Origin: Mansonella perstans
Taxonomy: Eukaryota; Nematoda; Chromadorea; Rhabditida; Onchocercidae
Direction of reading: 5' to 3'
Length of the DNA: 64,000 bases
NCBI GenBank assembly: GCA_037074765.1
Contig: JBAMDO010000105.1
Span: 1-64,000 of the forward strand
The notes beneath the pieces are model-generated. The model searched no databases. It had not been told where the DNA came from and saw nothing but the letters and a program-made list of their open reading frames with translations. Positions within the stretch are counted from its first letter, which is position 1. Each line of letters starts with the position of its first letter. Made by a program: the position numbers and the translations under genes. Shown here in pieces: positions 1 through 13,800 of this stretch.

Positions 1-619
1 TTTAAAACAGTAATGAATGAATGATTAAATACGAAGAGAAAATTTATCGATCATCTACCATGTATCTTTTGACTATTTTAATTAGATAAATTTTCAATAA
101 TTATAATCTTATTTCACTTCATCTCATTCAATCAGAGAGAAAGCAGTAAAGAGGAAAGAACAAAGTATGATGCTTATTTATATTAATGATACCTTTTAAC
201 CTAAATTTATTTCCCATGATATTTTTTTTTTTTTTTTCTTCATCTTACTTATTTTAGGATTATAGTTTCATTAATGAAAAACTTATTAATTACAATAGTA
301 AAAGTGAAAGAATTTTAGATGAAAAAAAAAAAAAAAAAAAAAACATTTTAAAGCTAGTGAAAAATATCAGATGAAACCGGTATCTAAATAGTTTCAGTTT
401 TCTCAAGGATGACCTTGTAATAATAATACATCTGAAGTATGATGTTATGATTTATGTATCGACTTCATATAGTTTTAATCTTTTCCGTTTAACCAATCCT
501 GTAAAACATTGAAGTATCAAATAAATCGCTTAACATTTCAAACTACAAGTAACTTCTTTCATTGTATGATGATAATTGTACTGATAATGATAGATAATAA
601 GTATCATATACAACAGTTA

Positions 620-653
<34 letters not shown>

Positions 654-3600
654 GATGATGAAAAAGATATGTGGTTGATGAAAAGTGTCGCCAACTTGTT
701 AAGCAAATAATAAAAGTTTATCATTTTTGATAAGCAAAACCTTGGAAATTTATGAGAAATTAAAGAATTGATTGGACTCACAAAGAAAAAGAAATGTTCG
801 GAAAGCCAAATTGTCAATCAGTCATTTTACATTTTTCTATTCTTTTATATGTAATACAATAAAAGAGCAAATAAAAACCAGGATGTAAAATTCATCACCA
901 CCAGACAGATATTAAAGAAAATTCAATTAATAGCACAGTAGCAATTATCATTTAATTCAAGAAGCAATAGGATAATTTCAACTAATTAAGCATAAACTTC
1001 ACAAATAATCATACTTATATTACCTTAAACACAAGCTAATAATTTTTCTAATCAAAGATCTAAAAGTATATTGTTTTTATTATCCATAACGATAAAAGAT
1101 AAAAAGATACAAAAAGAAATCAAATTTCAATGAGAGAATTTTTTAAGCAGTGAAAAAAAAAAACTTGCAAATGAATTCTTTTTTTAAGAAAATTTGATTT
1201 GCAAATGAATTCTTTTCAAAAAAAAAAAGGTTTAGGAAGAAAAATTTGATGTTATCATTGAAAATTTTTCAACGATAAATAGAAATGATGAAAATAGAAC
1301 AGTTATTTTTTTTTTTTTTTTGAGTTATAAAAAATTGCAAAATTTACTAAGATAATTTTTTTTTCCAATTATAATTCAATTAATTATTTATATTCGAATT
1401 ATTATTTCAAAAAATTCAAACTAGGACCAATTAGAAAAATTCAAAAAAAAAAAGAATTCAAACTAGGATCAATTAGATGATGATTTCTTCTAGCATATCT
1501 CATAACTGATTGACATTTATAATCATACTGATTTACTACTGATAAATTTGAAATCAATGATGATAATGATAATGACGAAAAGCATCGAATGAACACATAA
1601 ATAGAGAGAATAGAACAGTTTATGGATGATTCATAGATCATATATTTAAATTACTGTTCATTTCATAAATCTAGATCAATGGATAATTTTCTTTTATTAC
1701 CACTGATAATGATGATAATGATGTCTGATCTATAATCAAACACTTTTATTGATAAACTGGAATCAATATTCTTGGGAAAAAAAACGTGCAATGTACCAAT
1801 GTACTGTTTGTTGGTAAGAGAGAGAAATACAGAAACAGGTTGTGTGATCTCACATAGACTAAGAATTGCAATGAGGACGTACGGACGGACGGACGGACGG
1901 ACGAATGACTGACTGACTGACTGACTGACTGACTGACTGACTGACCGACTAACTGACTAACGGACTGACTGACTGACTAACTGACTGACTGACTGACTAA
2001 CTGAATGGCTACTTGATTCTTCTTCAAAATTAAACAGATGGCAAAAATGCAAAAGGTAAAAGGGGTTAATGTACATACAGTGTACACGTACACACACACA
2101 CACATACACACACACATACACACACACACACACACACATACATACATACATACATACATACATACATACATACATACATACATACATACATACATACATA
2201 CAATATACAATATATACTCCATTCACTACTATTCATGCTCACACTACTAGCTTTCTTTTTTTCCCGAGATATACTGGAAAAAACTACTAGTTGTTATGTG
2301 TGTAAATACTGCTAAACTGTAAAAATCTATTGAGTATGTTTACATATTTGTTTTTTTTTTTTTTTTTTTCATGCTTTATTTTTCGTAATGAATTCTTTGA
2401 TAATGAGTTCAGTTAGTTTTTGTAATGAGTTGTTAATTGTTTGGTTTCAAATAAATTTGAAAAAATTAAAAATGAAATGAACTTTGAATTTTTCTCATCA
2501 TACAAGTAGATTATTTTTTTAACTAAAATATCACAATTCATTTGCTTTATATTTCTATAATAATAATAACACGATAAATTTTGTTCATCAATAATTTTGG
2601 CTTAAAAAGTTTATTTCTCAATATCATTAATTTCCTATCTATACAAAGTTTTATTCGATCAGAATAGTTCACCTATAAATATACATTTCTTCTTCGTTCC
2701 AATTATTCAAAAAAAAAAATCGGTAAAATTAAATGCTTATCCTCTCTGTTTTAATAACTTTTTCCTCATTTAAATTATTAGCTTCAAATGCTTCATTAAG
2801 GGCACTAAAATAAAAATATTAATTAAATCAGATTTTAAAAATTTTGAAAAAAAAAATTAAATTAGAAATTTTTTTATATCAAATTTTTGTTTTGTTCATT
2901 TCAACGATGGATAATATAATAAATATTATCAATTGCAATTTCTTTCTAATTTCTCTTACAAACCAATCAAACATTAATAATTGGAAGAGTATGCATAATT
3001 ATACTTAGTAATAGCTCCAAAGATGATGCTAATGATAATCAATACCAGAAAACGGCAATGATCTTGATTATATTCATGATAATGATAAATAATTAATTAA
3101 CAGGAACAATGTTTAGGAATATAAACTTTAAAATTATATCATTTAGACCGCTATCTAGAGAGGTATTGGAAATTGCTAAGGCATGCATGCGTATTTTCGC
3201 GATAGGTTTTCAGCTTCCAAAACAAAAATACATCAGTACTAAAAAATTACTTGAAAAAAAAAAAGGAAATGTGTAGTAAATAAGAGACCGAAATCAATTC
3301 TTTGAATCTTTGATATAAAAGGTACCGGTAGAATCGTCTGAAAAATGTTTATGAAATGATGAAAATCATATTTTATAAAATAACATACCGTAATAAAAAA
3401 AAAAAAAAAAAAAAAAATAGCAAATAATAAAAAAGATTTGAAGGGGAAAAGAGACAATATGATAATCACTGTGATAAAATAACTTTCATCAATTCAACGA
3501 GATTATTTCCTAGCATCTGATCAATAAGAAAAAAGGTATTTTTTCATTGTTGAATTTCGAGAAAACTTCATAAAATATATGAAAAATGGTTCAAATAAAA

Positions 3601-4815
3601 TCCAAAATTATATGAGCACTTGAAGAATGGAAATAATAACTGACAAAGCCTTGTCTCATCTATTTGAGCCCAGCCTATATCAGTACTTTACAATCAGCAT
3701 TTTAAAGATTAAAAATGTCCGATGTTTGGGAAACACTAATGAAGCGGAAAGCATGACCAATTTGTTGGTAACCGAAAAAGCAAAATAGATTTAGTATTGA
3801 ATTATTCAATATTATTTAACCGTTTTATAAATATAAAATAAGGCAAAGCCATTTCAGGATAACCAAACAGATAGTTATATTTCTCATTCCCTTATTTTCA
3901 ATTTTGCTATCAGGTGCAAACAACTTCACTGATGTAAATAACTTAAATCTTGTTTGAAACTTAACTGAGAAAATAAAAGCATATATTTATAGATAATATG
4001 CAATACAAAATAACTTCTCAATACAAACTTCCCAAGTTTGCATGCCTTGTTAAGCTTTTATTTACATTTTCATCCCGAATTTATTTATATTAGCAGAATG
4101 TGAATTTCATATAACTAATAAAAAATTCCACAAATCTAACTAAGTGCTTGCTTAATTTATTTAGTGCAATCCTTTTCCTGAAGAATCCAAATTAGTCAAG
4201 TTTACAGCGAAATTTAATTTTTCCATCCAGAACAAACATGGAAAGACATGTAACATTGTCTCAAATGAGATGGTGATTATTGAATTTTAAAATTTCATTA
4301 TTATCCAGACAAGTATCATTCGGTTCCCCAAAAGATTTAAATCTCTCAACTAATATGAGTTGTAAACGAGGAGTTTTTGAAAATGCAAAATAAAAACCTT
4401 GAATGTACTAAAAAAATGCTCTGTATTTTAAGCATGATCAGAAATTGAACTAGAACTTGAAACAAATCTCTGTCCAGCACACCAATTCGCTTGCTGTGAT
4501 AATAGTTCAATTCCGTCAGTGAAGAAATTTGCTTATATCGGTAGCAATCATTAAATATGAGCTTGAAGGATCTCTAAGAATTATTCAAGGATACTAGAGA
4601 ACTCTTCAAAGTAAATGCTGAATTACAAAAAACAGAAAATCATTTAAAAAAATAACAAATAACAAATAAAAATAACAATCTCATTATATAATAAAAAAAC
4701 AAAAAATTGAAAATATTCGAAAATAGTGAAATTAATGATTATCTTTCTCATGGAATTCATAAATTCTAGTTTTAAACGATTTGATTTTTACAAACATTAC
4801 TTCATATAAATTTTT
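1..4815. other. Gene-free A+T-rich stretch
   Basis: I see no exon with coding character here. The stretch holds many poly-A and poly-T runs (for example about 321-341, 623-650 and 2350-2369), scattered GATAAT/TGATAA motifs and the compound microsatellite at 1877-2202. The plus strand is richer in A than T over much of it, as would be expected if it were intronic or downstream sequence of a minus-strand gene, but no such exon was found. Short open frames here are low-complexity and look like chance. Confidence 0.6.
1877..2202. repeat. Compound microsatellite: ACGG, ACTG, CA and CATA blocks
   Basis: A short (ACGG)n block at about 1877-1902 runs into a (GACT)n block at about 1905-2004 with scattered variants (GACC, AACT). 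After a spacer of about 80 bases come (CA)n at about 2087-2140 and a clean (CATA)n block of about 16 units to 2202. The repeats open long frames on both strands, rich in Tyr/Val/Cys or Thr/His, that should not be called genes. Confidence 0.9.
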
Positions 4816-7800
4816 TTAAAGTATTAATTTGTAATAACTATTACAATCCTGCTTCGAGTACAGTACAATGGGTGAGGTATTTTTAGACTGGAAGAATGGT
4901 TCAATCACTTCTTCTATCCGTTTGAATTCCCTTTTGAACTTGCTTAGTTGTTTTACAGCTGCTGCGAATGCACTCGAAAGTTCATCCACTGTGAAACTAC
5001 GATCAATAAGTGTTCCAAGCAGGCGAATCGCATCCACTGAGATTTCCGTGACGATTACTTCAACTACTGTTTGCGGCGCCAAGGCAGTAACCACTTTTTG
5101 TAAACAAGCGCGAATTTGAGTCTAAAAAGCTCAAGGGAGTTTTAATTTAAACTCAATTCAGAACCAAAAAGGCAAAATTCAACAAGTCAGTTTTCTGTTA
5201 TAAACACTATTTCAAATTGTAATTATTTGCAAAGAATATGCAGATGAAACCAAGATTTATCAATGCTAACTTAAACACTTCATTTTATTTCAGATAATTC
5301 CAAATTAAAATTATTTAACGTTCCAAGGACATAGGAACTTATTTTTAAATCATATACAGAAGTTTCGCTCTACCTTCCCTGAATCTATTCAGAAAAACAG
5401 GAAACCTACCTCATTTCTTTTCCGAATATGAGGTATCGGCTTCTCCGTTAAAGCATATCTGATGTTGAGGTTAGCAAGGGTAACAGCTACTGGTAGTGTG
5501 TTTACCGAATGCCTTACAGACGAACTGACATTTGGTAAATGTGGAAATGCTTCCTTAAAGGATACACCACTTTGACAAGTTTCAAACTTGCTCAATATTT
5601 CATTGAACGTAAGTTTTCCCAAGTCAACGCCACCAACACGAGCTAATACTTCATTTTCACCGTACACAACTAGCAGAAGTTCGATATTCGCTTCGTTACA
5701 ATGCACCTATGAGAAAATTAAACAAATCAGAACCAAATCAAATCAAATGCTTATATATGCCATTAACAATAAAGTATAATATGATTCAAAGATTGCAGTA
5801 TCTTATAAATTGATAAAATGATCAAAATGGACCTGAATAAAATGTTCATATCAAGAATTTAAATAAATCTTACATCAAGTTCCGATATTTGCGTTGGAGT
5901 GACCGGATCATGTAAAATATCTGTTTGAATGCCGCGAGACCACATCTGTTTTACCAAATTTGCAGTTACTTTCAGCAGCTTATCAGAAATTGAACAAACT
6001 AATGCTTGACCGCAAACTGATCCAAAATCTAAATCTCAGATTAGAATTAATCTAATTAGAATCTGGAATTCACGGGATATACCACTACCAGCTACTAGTA
6101 GAATGTATGGAACGGTTTGAAAGTTGACACAATAATCCTTTTGTCCGCACTCATTTTCATTTCCGGTGCTACTTCTAAACAACTGGCACCTTCATCACCT
6201 TTGTCGTTGAAGAAATTCAGGATTAACACTAATAATGTTACAGAAATTTGGAAACATTCTTCTATAATATAGATTAGTCATAGCTAACAATCTGCGCGCG
6301 ATTATATGGTCTAATTGATTGGGTAAAATTACCTGGTTTATCGGTACAGCAAAACTGAGCAAGAATATCGAGCGATAGGCTGCATCCAACCGCACATAGT
6401 GGACTGGGAGGAATTAGATCCTGTGCATGACGCTCGTCTTCCAGTAAAGTATCGTATCTACCTGTGAATGTAAGATGTCACTCCGCTTAAAACTCCTGCA
6501 GACATTAAAAAGCTAAATAGTAACGAAATAACTTACCTCCAGCACCAATAATGACAGGTTTTATTATTTGCTTATGGAGGAACAGAACTCGTAGTTGAAA
6601 CATGAGGCCACTGCTGTATGTATACGGCCGATAACAGAGAGTGCCATCGAACAGAATGTGCTCAGTCATATTATCTAAAAATAAATAATGAATGCCAAAT
6701 CGCTTTATTTAAAATAAGAAAGTCTAATATTATCATCTATATTATCAACCAAATATAATAAATGAAAGAAATTACTTTTTGTATGATTTCTACCTCCCGT
6801 ATAACCGAAGTCAGTGGATAATTCTTAAAAATAAGAAAATCTCAAAATTTGAACTATATAACTATGGCATCATCTTTAAGAAGTTTCTAAGAGGAACTCG
6901 GAGAACTAGAAAATTTACCAACAAAACATTCCAACAGTACGGCTAAATTTACAAGGTCACTTAATGCTTTCCTTGCATGCTTTCGGACACGATCATCACG
7001 ACAGTTTACTAAACATTCCGTTCTTGCCGTTAACGCTTCTAATGTATAACCATCGCTTTCAAGAACATTGAGTAATGAATTTGCCTGATTAAATGACATT
7101 TCTGTGCCGACCCGAAGTCGCTCGATTTTTTGCTCATGACTAAGCATTTCTGAAATTAAAAAATCAAGAAACTACGCAATATCTAATTATCAGCGCTAGA
7201 ATACACTGATCATAACTTCTTTTTTTGATTTATTAGTAGGACTTATACATTTAGATCAAATACGATCCGTTTTTTGTGATTTTGATAGTTTGAATCACTT
7301 TAAATCCCAATGTACAATCTATTATTAATAAACAGTCAGATGCTTGAATAAATAATATACATATAATTATGTGATTCCGGATTTAGTATTAGCTGTGATG
7401 TTGGATTTTGAAAAGAAATGAAAACCTCATTTTCAACAATAAGAAACAGAACTGCGATCAAACTCCAAAACTAACTATTTGATGTTGCAATTGCGTAAAG
7501 AATATTCAGTATTTTGTTCTGTGTGCTGAAATCGCCGAAACCGAGATATAAAGAAGCAGCAATAACTAAATCCCGATGTCCCAACCGAATTTCCCATTTA
7601 CGTGACGATATACAATCGAGCTGATGAGCTGCCTCGACCATAATGCAAAGTACATCGGCCGTTAGCATTTGAGATGAGCTTACCGGACCGATAGCATCAA
7701 TGGCGAACTCGATACGCTCAACAGGATGCATGCTAACTGCAAATACATTAAATATGGCTAATTAATCACTCACTCATGTCTTTTAAGAACTGTATGGACT

Positions 7801-10800
7801 CCCAGGTGTACCACACTCGTCACTTATGCCATTAATACATAAATAGTTTTATTACTTAATACATATATAACAGTTTTATTATTATTCAATGCCAAATATC
7901 TTATTCATCATAATGAATGCAAAAAATATCATTTTTAAATGTTTTATATGATGTATACCTAATATTCATTTCATACAGGTTACGCTGCAATCTGTAGTTT
8001 TGTAGTCTAAACGATATAAGAGCCGACCATAAATAGTAAGACTGATAATAATCATAATGAAAAATACTCAAAATAGTTTTTTGAAAGCCTAAATGATAAA
8101 AAATGTTGACTGATATTTAGAACTAAACGGCAGTCGGAATTACCGTAATCACCAACTAAAATATAATATAAAACATTTCAATTTCAACAAAAACCAGCTC
8201 TTTCACATAGAATGAAATATCATATTTTTTAAGACTAGAAACTTTACCAACAGCATCGGAACGCCCAAACACTTTGCCACAACCATATCTTTTTAAACGA
8301 TTTACTCCATTACGAATGCAATAACGTACAAAAGCTCGCCGTAAGTCACACTAAAAGCATCATTTCATCCACAAGATTGCCATATTATTATGAAAATTGC
8401 AACTGGACGTTAAGTAGAGTAAATCATTAAAATTAATTTAGTATTTGTTGACTATTTTAATCAGTAGTTTACTCATACTCCAACAAAACTAATGATTTAA
8501 CAACGTATCTTACAAAAGTTATTTGAACTTTCCCGACACTTAAATTAATCACTTGCTTTGATGGACTGTTCAGACAAAAATAAATCATCTAGTTCCATAC
8601 CGATAACATTACTGTAATCCCATTTTCATCAATAAATCGACATGCTCGTGATTTTGAATTTGCCATTTCAGTTGCATTTTTTGTATTAAAGGGTGTAATA
8701 AAATGCACATCGAACGGAATAAAAGAATGTATTGCACAGATCCGGCACAATTTATTGCGTAAATATTCTATAGCACGTAATCTTGGCAAACTTAACCGAT
8801 CCTAAATAAATGGAAATAACCTATTTGAATAAAGTACGTTTAAGACCATAATTAGATCCATTCAACTGAGCTGAATCAAAAAAATTACCGGTTTCAAAAA
8901 AAAAAAAAAAAAAAAGAATGAATTGAAATCTGAAATAATTTATTCGAGTTTTAAATTTAATAAAATAACTAATCTATTTTTAAAGAAGTAACTGATCTGT
9001 TTATTTTGGCTTTTTAACCACTTACTTTCCCGGTTCATGCAGTCTCTCTTATGTGACAAATAGACAACTAAAAGTAAGACGATAAATTCGATACCGCATC
9101 TTCGATCAAATAGCAGATGAAACTGCTGGGTTTCTCTCATTTGGTTTTTCCACGAAACAATAAGAATGAACAATGCTTACAGTTGAACATATGCTTCGAT
9201 CATAAAGATAATCTGCTGCTGGTGATACCGGATTACCTATCAATGTATCAATTATCCAATGATACAAACGTCCTCCGCTCCGAATAGTTTGACAAAACAT
9301 TTTCTGAAAAAGCAAGAGATGACAGTTATGTGGTGAATATCAACTATTAAATATAATAATAAAAAGATGAAATAAAAAAAATGGTAATCCTTTCAATCTT
9401 AACCAACAAAAAAAATTCGTTCATAGAAATTAAGGCATGTTTTTGTTTTACGCGAAGCTTTAGGTCCAATAACAAAAAAAAAGTTTTAATTTACTTGGAA
9501 ATCGTTCTCTTCAATTTCTGCTACTGGAATACGATCGCTGTCCAGAAGAGTCTGCACGGATGGCCGATCGTCTGGTTGAATTTCCAGCATCCATTTGATC
9601 AATTTCTTGGCAGATTTTTGGTGTATCTAAAAAATTATAATTGACTTGTTTTATTTCAACAAGTGCCGTATAATGTTAGCCAAAAGAAACGATTTCATAC
9701 TTCAAATATGTTAGTCCCAAAATCAGAAGGGAAATGACCGCAACCACGCAGATTTTTTATTGTTGCTATTCGTTCCATTCCAGGTAGAAGAGGCCGATAA
9801 AACATTTCAAATAAAACTATGCCAAGACTGGAATAAAATAAATGTTGAAGTATAGATTTACAAAACATAAAGGCAATTGAAAAAGTTAACTGAATAAAAA
9901 ATGATCAACACAAGGAATATTAGAAATTTCACCTGAAATGGAAGCCATCAATTTATCTTTGCTAGCTAAACTCTAAATAATCGGTGACCTGAATTAATGA
10001 AACAAATGAATGAGTAATCTGTGCATCACAGAAATCAGTAATAACCGAACAAATAATCAACTAAAAACCCAAACAAACTAGTCATGTTGATGAAATTCAA
10101 CTTAGCAACTAAAGTAGCCAAAATAAATGTGGAATGTTAGATAGATAACATAATGATCAATAACCTATACACGTCGATCTTGGTTGTGCAATTGATGCTT
10201 CTACTAGCAGTTGAGAGTAATTCTGGTGCAATATAAAGAGCTGTACCAATATCTTTGGTCATAGGAACATTCATATCAGATTCATTCAAAGAAGATAGAT
10301 TCTTCGACACAATATCTCGAGTTGCAAGACCAAAATCGCCAATTTTAGCATGGTCGCTTCCGTCTATCAGGATATTCATCTACAATATTTAGCTAGAAAG
10401 AGAATGGAATAAACTACATAATAAACTACATTTTATCACAATACTGCAATAAACGAAGAATAAAAAAAAATCCTTCTGCAGCCCAATCAGATATAACTGC
10501 TCCTGATAAAAAATTGTATGCCGAAAAACAAAAACACTGAAAAGATAGTTCTTAAGGCAAAATTTAAGAAACAACAGGTTGAATGAAATGCTCCAAATAA
10601 CTAAGAGAAATTCCACAGTGGCTTCATAGGATCCCCAATTTGCAAACATGAGGCAACACTGAATGATTCCTTTTAACAGTCGAAATAGTGAAGACTTTTC
10701 ATTCTATGTGATAAACATAACAAAAATGCATTTTTATTGCACTTTACGTTTTCATCGCTTTCATCTCGAAATTGTAGAAATGTAATCAAAATCTGAGTAT

Positions 10801-13800
10801 CCAGATCTGCGAAATAATACAATGGAATTGAAATCTATATAAAGTTCAGAATTAAAGAAACCCCAACCGGCTTAATGTCACGATGAATCATGCCTTCTTG
10901 ATGGATGTATTGCAGTCCGAGCAAGATCTCACGAAAGAGACGCCATATTTGTCTTGGATTTTTCAGCAGTTTTGAACTGTCAATTAAATTACGCAAAGTA
11001 GACTTCTCACAATATTCCATTTGAATGAACAGAATTCTTAAAGGTAATGCGGATGAATTTTCCATTGTCTTTTCAGATCCTGATGTTGGAGTCGGTGGCG
11101 TATCAGCATCGTTTTCATTACTCGAATCCTCATTGTCGCCTTCGTCTTCAAAAAGCACTTCCTATAATTATAAAAACGCAGGAATCAATCAGTTTCCACG
11201 AAAGTTTTTTAAAAGGAAGATGAGATAGAGTAATGCATTAAGAACTCTTATGTATCAACTACGAGCATCAGGTGCAGTAAAACGATCTATCAGTGAGATC
11301 TTCAAAACGTCGCAAAAATATTTCTGGAAATTGAAATTACGTTAGAAAAACAAATGTTGCGCTCTGTCAACTAAATATCTTCAGGTAATTACAAAGCTAA
11401 TGAGATATGAATGAAAAGAAACAATTTAATGGTGCACAATAACAAACAACTTTAAGGTAAAAAAAAGTTTGCTTGCTTGTGCCATGAAAGTTTATTGGAT
11501 TAAAACCTACGAAGTCCGAACTTTCAACAGCACTAAGATCAGTAGGAGAGAACAGCGTTTGTACAGGCTCTCTATATTGCTCTTCGGAAACAAAATCTGG
11601 TTCATTTATAGAAGCTATTTGAAAGGACGTTGACCACTCGGCTGTTGTATCTACAGCTAAATGTTTTGCCAATTTTTCGATGTTCTTCATTTGCCGAGAC
11701 ATCAGCGAACCTAAAGTGCTCGTAAGGATGAAACAGTAAGAAATTCATTACAAATTTCAGCACTTAATTTATTCTTGTATGTATATTCAAATGTTCTGAC
11801 CAAAAATTTAACTAGTTTTTGAAAATTGTCATAGTTCACATCGATGCTATTAGTACAAAAAATTCAAAAAAATAGTGAACAGACATTGAATTATGCTTTG
11901 AATTTCATTCATGTAAAAGTTAATTTCCTCTCAAAATATAGTGGATGCATGTGAGTGAATTAGGTCCAGTTTGTAACTAAACTTCAAGGCCAAAGAAATA
12001 CTCGCGGATGTAACGTAAGTATAGAGCAGAAGAAATGAGTTATACTAATAAAAAAATGTCTAGGTAAAACTTGAATAATGCAATCCACCAAATTCCGGAT
12101 GCAAAAGCCAAGCTAGTTTGTCGTTAACTTATGAGGAGTTGACATGCTTCGATTACTTCGAAATTCGAACACAAGTTCAACTTAAACTATAACGGATAAT
12201 TGTATCAAAAAAGTATATAACCGGTACATACCAATGGTTTTTCCTTTTTCACCGTTACCAGCATTCAAATCACTACTTTCCGATCCGGTTTCTCTTTCAA
12301 CGGTAGAAGATGCGGTAAAAGCTTGTTCAATCCAAGCACTATAGTAACGAACAACATTCGGATGATTTAATTTCGAAAACAGTTTTGCTTCGTGTGTAAC
12401 TTCTCGACTGAATCGCTTATCCTTAGGATCTAAGGGTATCCGCTTGATTGCGTAATCATTACCGTCTAGTTTATTTCTACAAAAAAAAGTCAGAGCTTCC
12501 AACGGTATTTGCTTGAAACATTAAATATCTTACTGCCAAAGACTACGATATAACCTAGTATTCTGAAATGCTATATATATATGATATATAGCTATATATA
12601 TGACATATGATATATAATGAAATGCTCTATGAGCGCAGACCTCAATTTTATTATTCTTCACCAGATAGTAACAGTGTCATTGATGACCTTTTCCGTGGTC
12701 ATCTGAACCATTCAGGATAGTGTTAAGCATCCAAAGCAACAATTTTGCGCTAATAAGCAGTAACAGTAACCAAAACTTTATCATCATCAACTTGTCAAGA
12801 CAAGCTCAATAATCATGAAATTAATTTTAAAAACTATTCAAAATTGCATCAAGTCTTACTTTGCTAACATAACATCACCAAATCCGCCTTTCCCCAATTT
12901 TTCGATAAAAATAAATTCGTTTCGAAGTCTACTATGTGCGATTCGTTGAAAGCCATCTTTTCCATCAATCAAAGACTCGAACAAATCATCTGAAAACAAT
13001 TTGAATTGCCTATTTTTGACGAGAGATAATTAAAAGTACATTATTTTTATATACTTTGCTTCTGATAGTTATAAAAACCTTGATGTAAAAAAGGATGTTC
13101 CATTAAGCTTTTCAAGATTTTCGTGTTAAATAAGGTAGTTTCATATAATTGAAAGTACATTATTTTTATATACTTTGCTTCTGATAGTTATAAAAACCTT
13201 GATGCAAAAAAGGATGTTCCATTAAGCTTTTCAAGATTTTCGTGTTCCTGCAAGCTTCAACAAAGCTCGCAAGATTTTCAGCAAAGTCAGGACTGTTCTC
13301 AATTGCCGAAAGCTCCCTGAATTTGTCAAAAATGTTGCCCAACGAAACCAAGTCATGATTTGGCAATTTATCCATTGAAGGGTTAAATAAGGTAGTTTCA
13401 CCAACTATTTTGATACATTCATCGATAATCCTACACTGATCCAAAAGCAGTGATCTGAAATTGCAAGGACAAATGACATATATTTTGTATAAAAAATTTT
13501 TAAAATGATCGCATAATTTCAATATAATCACAGATTAAAGTTCAAAACCAAAATTCGATTTTATCGAAAGCATATAGCTTATCCAGCATTCTTTGTTCCA
13601 TGAACACACTCGATGGAAAAATGATCACAAAGAATGCACCTTAGGTGATAATCAGACAAACGAAAGTTCCGTTTGCTAGTGACCCATATAGATGTCGGAT
13701 CAAGACCAAAATGTCCCAAGTTTTTTTCGTGTAGAAATTGCAAACCGTCTAAAAGTTGGACAGCAAGGCGAACTAAGAGTGTCTGCAAATTAAGTGGGCT

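Noticed and set aside
1957..2290. Open frames on both strands over the CA/CATA repeats
   Set aside because: They are translations of microsatellite DNA (Tyr-Met-Cys-Val or Thr-His runs) with no other support.
13032..13143. Left copy of the duplication as a true alternative GCN2 exon
   Set aside because: It keeps a donor but lacks the exon's acceptor and most of its coding sequence.
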